A DNA stretch of 32,109 nt from Sulfurimonas sp. Lineage in GTDB: Bacteria > Campylobacterota > Campylobacteria > Campylobacterales > Sulfurimonadaceae. The position numbers and the translations under genes are program-made. Location: contig WFNM01000116.1 of assembly GCA_015488615.1 (NCBI GenBank), forward strand, positions 1-32,109, read 5' to 3'. The notes beneath the pieces were generated by a model. It saw nothing but the letters and a program-made list of their open reading frames with translations. It was not told the DNA's origin and did not search any database. This document shows positions 1 through 8,993 of this stretch, piece by piece. Each line of letters begins with the position of its first letter. The first letter of the stretch is position 1.

Positions 1-2
1 AA

Positions 3-650
3 CATGCAGTCTCGCGTTTAGTGGGTGCAGCTCCAGGGTATGTAGGGTATGAAGAGGGTGGTCAGCTTACTGAAGCCGTTCGCCGTAAACCATACTCTGT
101 TATCCTTTTTGATGAGGTAGAAAAAGCACATCCAGATGTTTTTAATATGCTTCTTCAAGTCCTAGATGATGGGCGTTTAACAGATAACAAAGGTGTAACA
201 GTGGATTTTTCTAACACTATCATCATCCTAACATCGAACATAGCAAGTGATAAGATCATGGCAAATGAGCCAAGCAAAGAGCTTGATGAGATGGTTATGG
301 CAGAGCTTAAACAGGCATTTAAACCTGAGTTTCTAAACAGACTTGATGATGTGGTTATCTTTAATGCCCTTGGTCAAGAGGAGATAGTGGATATAGTTGA
401 TATTTTCTTCGGCGATATTGCGAAAAAAGTAAAAGATAGAGATATCACACTTACTCTCAGTCCTGAGGCAAAAGCTTACATCGCAGAGGCTGGATTTGAC
501 CCTGTTTATGGTGCTAGACCGCTTAAGCGTGCTTTGTATGAGATAGTGGAAGATAGACTTGCTGACCTTATTTTAGGTGGAAAAGTTGTTGAGGGAAGTA
601 GTGTAGAGTTTGTGAAAGAGGGTGATGAGATAGAAGTTTTGGTATCTTAA
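3..650 (+). CDS. clpB: ATP-dependent chaperone ClpB, C-terminal part (5' truncated by window)
   Basis: Reading frame open from base 3: [48 protein letters not shown]...ILTSNIAS...[11 protein letters not shown]...GARPLKRA, characteristic of ClpB AAA2 plus C-terminal domain. Confidence 0.93.
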   Translation, partial: HAVSRLVGAAPGYVGYEEGGQLTEAVRRKPYSVILFDEVEKAHPDVFNMLLQVLDDGRLTDNKGVTVDFSNTIIILTSNIASDKIMANEPSKELDEMVMAELKQAFKPEFLNRLDDVVIFNALGQEEIVDIVDIFFGDIAKKVKDRDITLTLSPEAKAYIAEAGFDPVYGARPLKRALYEIVEDRLADLILGGKVVEGSSVEFVKEGDEIEVLVS

Positions 651-709
651 CCACAGTTTAAGTAATTTTTTTGTATTATTTCGAACTTAATTTTATATAA
701 GGATATGTC

Positions 710-844
710 GTGAAAAGAACATACCAACCACATTCAACACCGAGAAAAAGAACTCATGGTTTTAGAGCACGTATGGCTACTAAAAACGGTCGTAGAGTTT
801 TAAACCGTCGTAGAGCTAAAGGTCGTAAGAGATTAACAGTTTAG
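710..844 (+). CDS. rpmH: 50S ribosomal protein L34
   Basis: GTG start; translation [44 protein letters not shown] (44 aa), canonical L34; missed by the ORF track because it is short. Confidence 0.97.
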   Translation: MKRTYQPHSTPRKRTHGFRARMATKNGRRVLNRRRAKGRKRLTV

Positions 845-1170
845 GTAACTTCAACACACTGAAGCTCCATAAAGAGTTTCAGTATGTTTACAACAAAGGA
901 AAAAATGCACACTCTAGTAGTGTCGTTGTTTTCTTTCTCCCTCAAAATGAAATTCACAAAGTAGGTTTTACAGCTACAAAAAAACTAGGTAATGCAGTCA
1001 AACGCAACCGTGCCAAACGCAAAATGCGTGCAGTTTTTCGTGAACTTTCAAATTCTCTCAAAGATGGCTCTTATGTATTTGTTGCAAAAGTTAGTCTCTT
1101 TGATACTTCCCATGAACAGTTTGTAAAAGATTTTAAAAAAGTACTCAAAAATGCGAAAAGTTTTACTTAA
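832..1170 (+). CDS. rnpA: Ribonuclease P protein component (start codon uncertain: ATT at 832 or CTG at 859)
   Basis: Frame read by hand: ...[120 protein letters not shown] is the RnpA RNR motif. Positioned between rpmH and yidD. Frame opens after a TAA at 826-828 and has no ATG/GTG/TTG before the conserved region. Confidence 0.92.
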   Translation: MNSLGNFNTLKLHKEFQYVYNKGKNAHSSSVVVFFLPQNEIHKVGFTATKKLGNAVKRNRAKRKMRAVFRELSNSLKDGSYVFVAKVSLFDTSHEQFVKDFKKVLKNAKSFT

Positions 1171-1474
1171 ATTACTCTGGCTATATCAGAAGTTTTTTAC
1201 CCTCATCGGCTTTGGTTCGTGTAGGTATTACCCAACTTGTAGTGAATATGCTCGATTAAATTTCGAAAATAACTCAATTTCAAGTGCGTTTTACCACTCT
1301 TTTACTAGAATACTACGTTGTAATCAATTATTTGACGGAGGGATAGAGCATCCATTGCTTAATAGTCTCCGATGTAGACCCACAAAGTTAAGGGTCGAAG
1401 ATATAAAATATTGGCTGGTTCCAGATAAAACGAATCGGTATTACATAATAAAAAATTTTTTCTATAAAGGGTAA
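1151..1474 (+). CDS. yidD: Membrane protein insertion efficiency factor YidD
   Basis: LIGFGSCRYYPTCSEYARLNFE...RILRCNQLFDGGIEHP; YidD signature; overlaps rnpA 3' end and precedes yidC. Confidence 0.95.
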   Translation: MRKVLLKLLWLYQKFFTLIGFGSCRYYPTCSEYARLNFENNSISSAFYHSFTRILRCNQLFDGGIEHPLLNSLRCRPTKLRVEDIKYWLVPDKTNRYYIIKNFFYKG

Positions 1475-1478
1475 ATAA

Positions 1479-3086
1479 GTGTTAGACAAAATGTCATCAA
1501 ATCAGAGACTAGTAATAGCCGTACTTCTCTCAATCGTATTTTTCTTAGGCTATACAGCAATTTTTCCACCGTTACAAACAGAAGGTGCACAAGAGAGTGC
1601 TAAGGTACAAAATGCAGTTGCAAAATCAGCACAAGCAGCAACACATCTTACGACAAATGCAGAAGCAACAGCAGGACATACAATAGTAGCGAATGAATCA
1701 ACTTCTACTAATACAATTCTAACAGTAAAAAATAAAAATTTTATTCTTAAAATGGATACACTTGGGCGTATTTCAAGTAAAGAGTTACTTCAGAAGAAGT
1801 TTAGAAATAAAGATGATCAAAATGCACAGCTTATTCCTGTAGTTGGAACGAAACCACTTTATATAAGGTTTATGGATGAAACTTTAAACAAAGAAGCTAT
1901 AGCAACTCCATACACTGCAAGTGTAAGCGAACTGAATGTGGAAGGTGCACCTCAAAAAGTGACACTTACACAAAAACTTCCTACACTAATAGTGACTAAG
2001 GAAATAACATTTTATGCTGATGGACACTATGATATTAGTATTCATCTCACTAAAGATAAGAAGTATTTCATCTATCTTGGACAACGTCCTCATGTAAACG
2101 ATGAAGAGCAGATGATGGCAGCAGCAGGTGCTATGGTCTATAGCGATGCAGGTATTCTTACAATGGTAGAAGATGGTGATGCTGATACTAGAAAAACTTT
2201 TACAGATATTGCTTTATTAGCTGCGTTTGATCAGTATAATGCAACTATTATGTATAATATCTCAAAAGATACTGTTGTTATTATTGATAGAAATAGTGAA
2301 GATAACCCAATTGTTTACTTTGATGGTACACAAAATATTACTTTCTCTGGATATATAGGAGATAAAAACTATCAAACACTCAAATCTATTAATCCTGTAC
2401 TCACAAATGCAGTAGAATATGGTTGGTTTACATTTGCAGCCAAGCCACTCTTTGCACTTCTTACTTGGTTACATGGAATCTTTGGAAACTGGGGTTGGGC
2501 TATTATTGGGCTTACTGCTATTATTCGTATCGTACTTTATCCATTAACATATAAGGGTATGGTCTCAATGCAGAAGATGAAAAATCTTGCACCAAAGATG
2601 AAAGAGTTAAAAGAGAAGTACAAGGGTGATCCAGCACGTCTTAATCAAGCGACTATGGATATGTATAAGAAACATGGGGCTAATCCACTTGGTGGATGTC
2701 TTCCTATGCTTCTTCAAATTCCTGTCTTCTTCGCGATTTATCGTGTACTTTTAAATGCAGTAGAACTTCAGGGTGCACCTTGGATTTTATGGGTACATGA
2801 TCTTTCACGTATGGATCCTTACTATATTCTGCCTGTGCTTATGGGTGCATCTATGTTCCTACAGCAACGTATGACACCAAACAACTTTACAGACCCAATG
2901 CAAGAGAAAATAATGAAATATTTACCTGTAATTTTTACATTTTTCTTTATAACATTTCCTTCAGGTTTAGTACTTTATTGGTTTGTTAATAACTTATTTT
3001 CTATAGCACAACAGTTCATAGTAAACCAGCAGTTTAAAAATGCGAAAGATGCTGTTGTAGTTGTTTCAGATAAAAAAGAGAAGTAG
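1479..3086 (+). CDS. yidC: Membrane protein insertase YidC
   Basis: GTG start; N-terminal TM, periplasmic domain and C-terminal YidC/Oxa1 domain (GWAIIGLTAIIRIVLYPLTYKGMVSMQKMKNLAPKMKELKEKYKGD...GGCLPMLLQIPVFFAIYRVL). Confidence 0.97.
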   Translation: MLDKMSSNQRLVIAVLLSIVFFLGYTAIFPPLQTEGAQESAKVQNAVAKSAQAATHLTTNAEATAGHTIVANESTSTNTILTVKNKNFILKMDTLGRISSKELLQKKFRNKDDQNAQLIPVVGTKPLYIRFMDETLNKEAIATPYTASVSELNVEGAPQKVTLTQKLPTLIVTKEITFYADGHYDISIHLTKDKKYFIYLGQRPHVNDEEQMMAAAGAMVYSDAGILTMVEDGDADTRKTFTDIALLAAFDQYNATIMYNISKDTVVIIDRNSEDNPIVYFDGTQNITFSGYIGDKNYQTLKSINPVLTNAVEYGWFTFAAKPLFALLTWLHGIFGNWGWAIIGLTAIIRIVLYPLTYKGMVSMQKMKNLAPKMKELKEKYKGDPARLNQATMDMYKKHGANPLGGCLPMLLQIPVFFAIYRVLLNAVELQGAPWILWVHDLSRMDPYYILPVLMGASMFLQQRMTPNNFTDPMQEKIMKYLPVIFTFFFITFPSGLVLYWFVNNLFSIAQQFIVNQQFKNAKDAVVVVSDKKEK

Positions 3087-3088
3087 TT

Positions 3089-4021
3089 ATGAAGAAGATA
3101 GAAGCTCTAACACTAGAGTTAGCATATGCAGATGCTGCTTCTTGGTTTAACTGTTCAGTTACTGAACTTATTATAGAAGTTGTTCAAGTACCAAATAAAG
3201 GTTTCTTAGGCTTTTTTAAAAAGCCTGCGATTATTGTCGTAGCTAAACATGAGAATATAGTAGAAAAAGAAATTCAAGCGCAAGAAGCAAAAGTTGCGAG
3301 AGTAGTAAAGCCTCAAAAAGAGGAGAAAAAACTGCCAAAGGCAAAAGCAAAAAAAGTAGCATTGGTATCTAAAAAAGAAGAGCAGAATCAAACTGTGCTC
3401 AATGATACTATAATGCCTGCCTCATTTGTTAGTGACCAAGATGACGAAGATGAAGATTTGGCAAGTGGTCTTGACTATACTGCCGACTATGATGATGAAT
3501 ATGATGAAGTAGAAGAAACATTAGAAGTAATAAATGAAAAACCAGTGGAAATATCTATAGATATGGTCTCGATGGCAAATGAGATAGAAGAAAAAGTTAA
3601 TAAGCTTTTTAAGCATACTTGTTTTGCAATAGAGAAGATAGAAGTTACTGCCTATGATACTGAGACAATTTTAGTAGAGTTTAAAGGTCCTGATGCTGCA
3701 TTACTTATAGGGAAAGAGGGCTATCGATATAAGGCTCTTTCTTACATGATATTTAACTGGATTAATTCTACTTATGAAGTACAACTGCGTTTAGAGATAG
3801 CAGAATTCTTAAAAAACCAAGAGGAGTCAATAGATCGGTATCTTGAAAGTGTTTGTGAAAATGTAGATCGTGATGGCAAAGCACAAACAAAAATTCTTGA
3901 TGGTGTGTTACTCCAAATAGCACTTAAAGAACTACGAGCTAAGTATCCGCAAAAGTATGTTGTTATCCGCTCAACACGAGATGGACTCAAGTATATTTTA
4001 GTCGCTGATTATTACAACTAA
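3089..4021 (+). CDS. jag: Jag/KhpB-type RNA-binding protein (Jag_N, KH, R3H-like)
   Basis: Follows yidC; N-terminal Jag-like segment (LAYADAASWFNCSVTELIIEVVQVPNKGFLGFFKKPAII), charged linker, KH-like LLIGKEGYRYKALSYMIFNWIN. Confidence 0.85.
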   Translation: MKKIEALTLELAYADAASWFNCSVTELIIEVVQVPNKGFLGFFKKPAIIVVAKHENIVEKEIQAQEAKVARVVKPQKEEKKLPKAKAKKVALVSKKEEQNQTVLNDTIMPASFVSDQDDEDEDLASGLDYTADYDDEYDEVEETLEVINEKPVEISIDMVSMANEIEEKVNKLFKHTCFAIEKIEVTAYDTETILVEFKGPDAALLIGKEGYRYKALSYMIFNWINSTYEVQLRLEIAEFLKNQEESIDRYLESVCENVDRDGKAQTKILDGVLLQIALKELRAKYPQKYVVIRSTRDGLKYILVADYYN

Positions 4022-4029
4022 GTTGAATC

Positions 4030-5373
4030 ATGATTGATAGTACTATAACAGCCATTGCAACTGCAAATGGCATAGGTTCTGTAGCTATTATCCGCATTAG
4101 CGGGGATAAAGCTTTGGAAATTGCAAAAAAACTCTCTAAACGCGAGAGTTACTTACCTCGCTATGCTACTCTTACAAATATCTATGATTCTGATGAGATA
4201 CTTATAGATGAAGCTATAGTTATATACTTTGAAGCACCTTATTCTTTTACAGCAGAACATGTGGTAGAGATACAGTGTCATGGTGGTTTCATAGTTGCAC
4301 AGAGTATCTTAAAAGCAACACTTAAAGCTGGTGCAAGACTTGCCAATCCAGGAGAATTTTCCAAACGTGCTTTTTTTAATGGTCGCATTGACCTCAGTGA
4401 AGCGGAAGCAATTACCCAACTTATAGAAGCAAAAAGTGAAGATGCTGCAAAGATATTAGCTTCGCAGATGAAAGGTTCACTCAAACACTTTATAGAAGAA
4501 GTTCGTGATGAGATTATTCATATCCTTGCATTTAGTGAGGTAAGCATTGACTATGCAGAAGAGGATTTACCCGAAGATTTAGTTCTACAGATCAAATCGA
4601 AACTTGATGAACTCTACAAACTACTTAATAAAACACTTCAAGCATCAAAATCCCGTGAAGGTTTGATGCAAGGTTTTCGTGTGGCTATCATAGGTAAACC
4701 AAATGTTGGAAAAAGTTCTCTTTTAAATGCACTACTTAATTTTGATCGTGCTATAGTAAGTGACATCGCTGGAACAACACGTGACACCATAGAAGAGCAA
4801 GTGAAAATTGGTTCGCATCTTATTCGTATGGTAGATACGGCAGGTATTCGCGAGGCAAATGATGAGATAGAACGTATTGGGATAGAGCGAAGTCTTGAGG
4901 CTATAAAAGAGAGTGACATCGTTGTAGCACTTTTTGATAGTTCACGTGTAGCTGATAACGAGGATATTGAAATAGCTAGGTTAGTAGAGCTTGCAAGAGA
5001 AGAGAATAAGGATGTTATTGTCATTCAAAATAAGATAGACCTAGAGCAAAAATTTGAACTTAAATCACTTAAGTTTGATATGCAACTCAACTCAAAAGAT
5101 GATGTTAGCAGACTTATAATTGCTTTAGAAAACATCATGAACAGGAGTAATCTAAGTGATGAGATTATGCTTATCTCTACAAGACAGATTAGTGCAGTAG
5201 AAGAGACTATGCAAAACATAGAAGATGCTTTTGTTCCACTCGAAGATCAAGAACTTGAGATATTCTCTTTTCATCTTAACGAAGCAGTGAAAGCGATGGC
5301 GAGTATAACGCGACCATTTGAAAATGATGAGATGCTAGACAAGATGTTTGGCTCTTTTTGTTTGGGGAAATAG
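4030..5373 (+). CDS. mnmE: tRNA uridine-5-carboxymethylaminomethyl modification GTPase MnmE
   Basis: TITAIATANGIGSVAIIRISG N-terminus; G1 GKPNVGKSSLLN, G3 DTAG, C-terminal FCLGK. Confidence 0.97.
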   Translation: MIDSTITAIATANGIGSVAIIRISGDKALEIAKKLSKRESYLPRYATLTNIYDSDEILIDEAIVIYFEAPYSFTAEHVVEIQCHGGFIVAQSILKATLKAGARLANPGEFSKRAFFNGRIDLSEAEAITQLIEAKSEDAAKILASQMKGSLKHFIEEVRDEIIHILAFSEVSIDYAEEDLPEDLVLQIKSKLDELYKLLNKTLQASKSREGLMQGFRVAIIGKPNVGKSSLLNALLNFDRAIVSDIAGTTRDTIEEQVKIGSHLIRMVDTAGIREANDEIERIGIERSLEAIKESDIVVALFDSSRVADNEDIEIARLVELAREENKDVIVIQNKIDLEQKFELKSLKFDMQLNSKDDVSRLIIALENIMNRSNLSDEIMLISTRQISAVEETMQNIEDAFVPLEDQELEIFSFHLNEAVKAMASITRPFENDEMLDKMFGSFCLGK

Positions 5374-5775
5374 ATGAAATATATAGCAATTGACCTAGGC
5401 CTTAAACGCATTGGACTTGCATACTCGGCACACAAAGATTTAGTAACACCACTTCCAGCAGTTATACGAAAAAACCGTAACCAAGCTTCAGATGAAGTAA
5501 GAAAAGTTATTAAAGAATGGGAAGTAGATGCTGTTGTCATCGGTGTGCCTCTTGGTGGGAGTAGTGAAGAGGAGATGAAACGACGTATCTCTCACTTTAT
5601 GAATCTAGTTGCATTTGAAGGTGAGATATTTTACCAAGATGAAGCAGGTAGCTCACTTGAGGCTGAAAACCTTATGAAGGGGGAGATAAAGTATGTTCGT
5701 GATGGACGTATCGACTCTATCTCTGCTATGATTATCCTACAGCGTTATCTTTATAAAGAAAGGCAAAAATCCTGA
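5374..5775 (+). CDS. ruvX: Holliday junction resolvase-like RuvX/YqgF
   Basis: MKYIAIDLGLKRIGLAYS...VVIGVPLGGSSEEE...YQDEAGSSLEAE...DSISAMIILQRYL; YqgF family pattern. Confidence 0.88.
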   Translation: MKYIAIDLGLKRIGLAYSAHKDLVTPLPAVIRKNRNQASDEVRKVIKEWEVDAVVIGVPLGGSSEEEMKRRISHFMNLVAFEGEIFYQDEAGSSLEAENLMKGEIKYVRDGRIDSISAMIILQRYLYKERQKS

Positions 5776-6470
5776 GATTAGTAGGTTTAGATATTTTTCG
5801 TGGATATGCTCTTTTGCTTATGGTTGTTTTCCATTTTTGCTTTGATCTAAGTAACTTTCATTATGTAGAGTTTGACCTCAAACATGGTGCTTTTTGGCAC
5901 TACTACCGCTATTTTATCGTGAGTATGTTTGTTTTTGCTTCTGGTATCAGTCTGCAAATTGCCTATAGAAAAGGGATTGATAAGAAAAAACTTCTTAAAA
6001 GATTACTTATGTTGGGTTCTGCTTCTTTAGCTGTGAGTATTGGTAGCTACACACAGTTTCCAAACACATGGATATACTTTGGGATATTGCACTTTTTTCT
6101 TTTTGCTTCTATTGCTGGATTACTCTTTTTAAAGATTCCGAAAATCGCTTTGCTAACATCTCTCGCTATTATTGTAGGGTATAACTTTAAACTCATAAAT
6201 ATGCACTGGTTATATCAACTTCTGCAAGCACCTCTACATCTGCCTGTAAGATATACAGAAGACTTAGCAAATATTTTTCCATGGTTTGGTGTTTTTTTAC
6301 TTGGAATAGTATTTGGCTATTATCAGTTAGCGGATAAATTTTTTGGCTTAAAAATGTTTACTGCACAATCAAAATTTAATATTGTTTTTTCTTATATTGG
6401 AAAGCACTCTTTATTGATTTATTTACTCCATCAACCTCTGTTTTTTGGGATTTTTTTGCTTTTAAAATAA
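5772..6470 (+). CDS. DUF1624/heparan-alpha-glucosaminide N-acetyltransferase-like integral membrane protein (likely CTG start)
   Basis: Extending the 5814 ORF upstream gives LRLVGLDIFRGYALLLMVVFHFCFDL, the family N-terminal signature; multiple TM helices; no ATG/GTG/TTG upstream of 5814 in frame (TAA at 5754-5756), CTG at 5772 overlaps the ruvX stop (CTGA). Confidence 0.75.
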   Translation: MRLVGLDIFRGYALLLMVVFHFCFDLSNFHYVEFDLKHGAFWHYYRYFIVSMFVFASGISLQIAYRKGIDKKKLLKRLLMLGSASLAVSIGSYTQFPNTWIYFGILHFFLFASIAGLLFLKIPKIALLTSLAIIVGYNFKLINMHWLYQLLQAPLHLPVRYTEDLANIFPWFGVFLLGIVFGYYQLADKFFGLKMFTAQSKFNIVFSYIGKHSLLIYLLHQPLFFGIFLLLK

Positions 6471-6490
6471 AATTTTGATACACTTGCCTT

Positions 6491-8992
6491 ATGAAAAATA
6501 GTAGCTATAATTTTGAAAACATTTCCCAATTACAAGATCTCATAGACGATTCTATTATTGATAGTCCAAAGATGCTTATTCAACTTTTTTGTGCTAAAAA
6601 TGACTTAGAAAGTATTACAGAACTTCATGACTTTTTCAAAGAGAATTTTCCAAAATCTCATCTTATTGGAAGTTCTACAGATGGAATAATAGAGGGTGAT
6701 AAAGTCTATTTCGATAGTAAAAATGTGGTCTCCTTTACTGTGTTTACAAAAAGTCAACTTAAAACATATATTACAGAGTATGAAGATAACTTTAACGATA
6801 GCTATGAGAGTGGTGTGCTTATCGCTAAAACCCTTGTGCAAGCAAATACAAAAGTTATCATTAGTTTTGCTGATGGTATTTTAACGAATGGTGAGGAGTA
6901 TGTGAAGGGTATTAACTCTATTGCTCCAGATGTTGTCCTTTCTGGTGGTTTAGCTGGAGATAATGGCCTCTTAAAAATGACATATGTGTTTGATAAAGAG
7001 AAGATTATCTCAGGAGGTGCTGTAGCTGTTTCAATAACTAGTGAGCATTTAAATGTGAGTACAAGTTATAGCTTTGATTGGATGCCTATTGGGAAGAAGA
7101 TGCGAGTGACTAAGGCTATAAAAAATCGTATTTATGAGATAGATAATATGCCTGTAGTAGAGATATATGCAAAGTATATGGGGCATGACCTGGCACATAA
7201 ACTTCCTCATATTGGTATAGAGTTTCCACTTATTTTTATAAAAGATGGTGTAAGTGTTGGGCGTGCAGTTCTTTTAAAGCATGATGATGGTTCTTTAACT
7301 TTTGCTGGAAATATTGCTGAGGGTACATTAGTTCGATTTGGTGTGGGGAGTATAGAAAATATTTTAAATAACAGTGATTACAATACACGAAAGATACTTG
7401 ATAGTATGCAGTATAAATCAGAAGCAGTTTTTATCTACTCATGTATGGCACGTAGACGTTTTATGGGTAAATATATTCAAGAAGAGTTAGGTGTGCTCTC
7501 TCATGTTGGAGATATTTCAGGATTTTTTACTTATGGTGAATTTTATCATGCAAATAGAACAAAGCAATTACTCAATGAAACAATGACAGTCCTTGCTCTT
7601 AGTGAATCTACTACAACACGCTCTTTCCCTTTAGAAGACTCTATTGAAGTCTCTTGTCGTATAGGTGTAGATCCGCAGCATGTAATTGCTCATCTTGCAA
7701 ACACTGTTTCACAAGAGCTAGAAGAGTTGAATGATTCACTAGAAAAGAGAGTGAAAGAGAGTGCAGAATATATTTATAAGCAGGCTTATAATGATAAACT
7801 TACAGGACTCCCTAATCGTTTAAGTTTAATACAGAGAGTCACTGAGAGTATTGGAAAAATGATAGTTCTCATCAATATTGATGATTTTACAACTATTAAC
7901 GATTTTTATGGGCATGAGATTGGTGATATAGTTTTAGTCAAACTCTCTAAGATCTTGCAAAGATTGGTGAGAATGAATGGAGGTGAGGTATTTAAACTTC
8001 CTTCTGATGAGTTTGCTATCATCATGGAACGAACATACTCAGATTTGAGCATGCAAGATAGAATTATTGGTTGTATTGCAGCTATAGAAGCGGAGGAATT
8101 TACTGTTCAAGAGGGTCATTTAGCACATGTTGCTGTTACAGTTGCTGCCGCACTGATAAACAGTGAAAAAACAGGGCTAATTAATGCCGATATGACCCTT
8201 AAGTTAGCTAAGAAAGCTGGTTTGAATTATATGATATTTAACGAAGATTTAAAACTTGCAAAACAGTATGAAGAAAATATAAAAATGGCAAATATTATTA
8301 AAGATGCTATTGTAAAAGGAAATATTATTCCCTATTTTCAACCTATAGTTGATGTTCAAACTCAAAAAATTATCAAGTATGAGGCTCTAGTTCGCTTGTG
8401 TTTAGATGAAAAAGTACTCTCACCTTTTACATTTTTAGAAACAAGTCAAAAAATCAAACTTTATCCTCAGATCACTGCAATAATGATAGAGAAAACTTTT
8501 GCATATTTTGCAAAGAAAGATATGGGCTTCAGTATAAATATTTCCTTTAGTGATATTCTTGATGAACAAACTCGTGATCTTCTTTTTGAGAAGATAGAAA
8601 AGTATGGTATAGCTGCACAACTTACTATAGAGATATTAGAAACTATGTCCAATGATAATGAAAAATTAGTGAATAAGTTCATTGACAAAGTTTATAAGAG
8701 TGGGGCAAAAATTGCTATTGATGATTTTGGAAGTGGTTATGCAAATTTTGAGCATATGACAGGTATGCGTTCAGATTTTATGAAAATAGATGGAAGTTTG
8801 ATTAAAAATATAGATAAAGATATGAATGCTCGTTTAGTAGTGGAGACTATTATTGTTTTTGCTCGTAAACTTGGCAAAAAGATAATAGCAGAGTATGTAC
8901 ACTCTGCAGAAGTTTTTAATGTGGTTAAAGAATTAGATATAGACTATGCTCAAGGTTACTATTTTGGAAAACCTCAAGCTACAATATCTTAG
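6491..8992 (+). CDS. FIST N/C sensor - degenerate GGDEF - EAL cyclic-di-GMP protein
   Basis: N-terminal FIST-like region (LIGSSTDGIIEG..., LSGGLAGDNG, CMARRRFMG); GGDEF-like domain with LPSDEF in place of GGDEF; EAL domain with EALVR, SINIS, EILE, DDFGSGY, FMKIDGSLI, AQGYYFGKP. Confidence 0.92.
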   Translation: MKNSSYNFENISQLQDLIDDSIIDSPKMLIQLFCAKNDLESITELHDFFKENFPKSHLIGSSTDGIIEGDKVYFDSKNVVSFTVFTKSQLKTYITEYEDNFNDSYESGVLIAKTLVQANTKVIISFADGILTNGEEYVKGINSIAPDVVLSGGLAGDNGLLKMTYVFDKEKIISGGAVAVSITSEHLNVSTSYSFDWMPIGKKMRVTKAIKNRIYEIDNMPVVEIYAKYMGHDLAHKLPHIGIEFPLIFIKDGVSVGRAVLLKHDDGSLTFAGNIAEGTLVRFGVGSIENILNNSDYNTRKILDSMQYKSEAVFIYSCMARRRFMGKYIQEELGVLSHVGDISGFFTYGEFYHANRTKQLLNETMTVLALSESTTTRSFPLEDSIEVSCRIGVDPQHVIAHLANTVSQELEELNDSLEKRVKESAEYIYKQAYNDKLTGLPNRLSLIQRVTESIGKMIVLINIDDFTTINDFYGHEIGDIVLVKLSKILQRLVRMNGGEVFKLPSDEFAIIMERTYSDLSMQDRIIGCIAAIEAEEFTVQEGHLAHVAVTVAAALINSEKTGLINADMTLKLAKKAGLNYMIFNEDLKLAKQYEENIKMANIIKDAIVKGNIIPYFQPIVDVQTQKIIKYEALVRLCLDEKVLSPFTFLETSQKIKLYPQITAIMIEKTFAYFAKKDMGFSINISFSDILDEQTRDLLFEKIEKYGIAAQLTIEILETMSNDNEKLVNKFIDKVYKSGAKIAIDDFGSGYANFEHMTGMRSDFMKIDGSLIKNIDKDMNARLVVETIIVFARKLGKKIIAEYVHSAEVFNVVKELDIDYAQGYYFGKPQATIS

Positions 8993-8993
8993 T

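Noticed and set aside
4278-5219. Minus-strand ORFs (68, 128 and 64 aa) opposite mnmE
   Set aside because: They are serine/isoleucine-rich shadow ORFs of a strongly coding plus strand and show no family resemblance or SD.
6696-6884. 62-aa out-of-frame plus ORF within the FIST gene
   Set aside because: Fully contained in a well supported CDS with no start context of its own.
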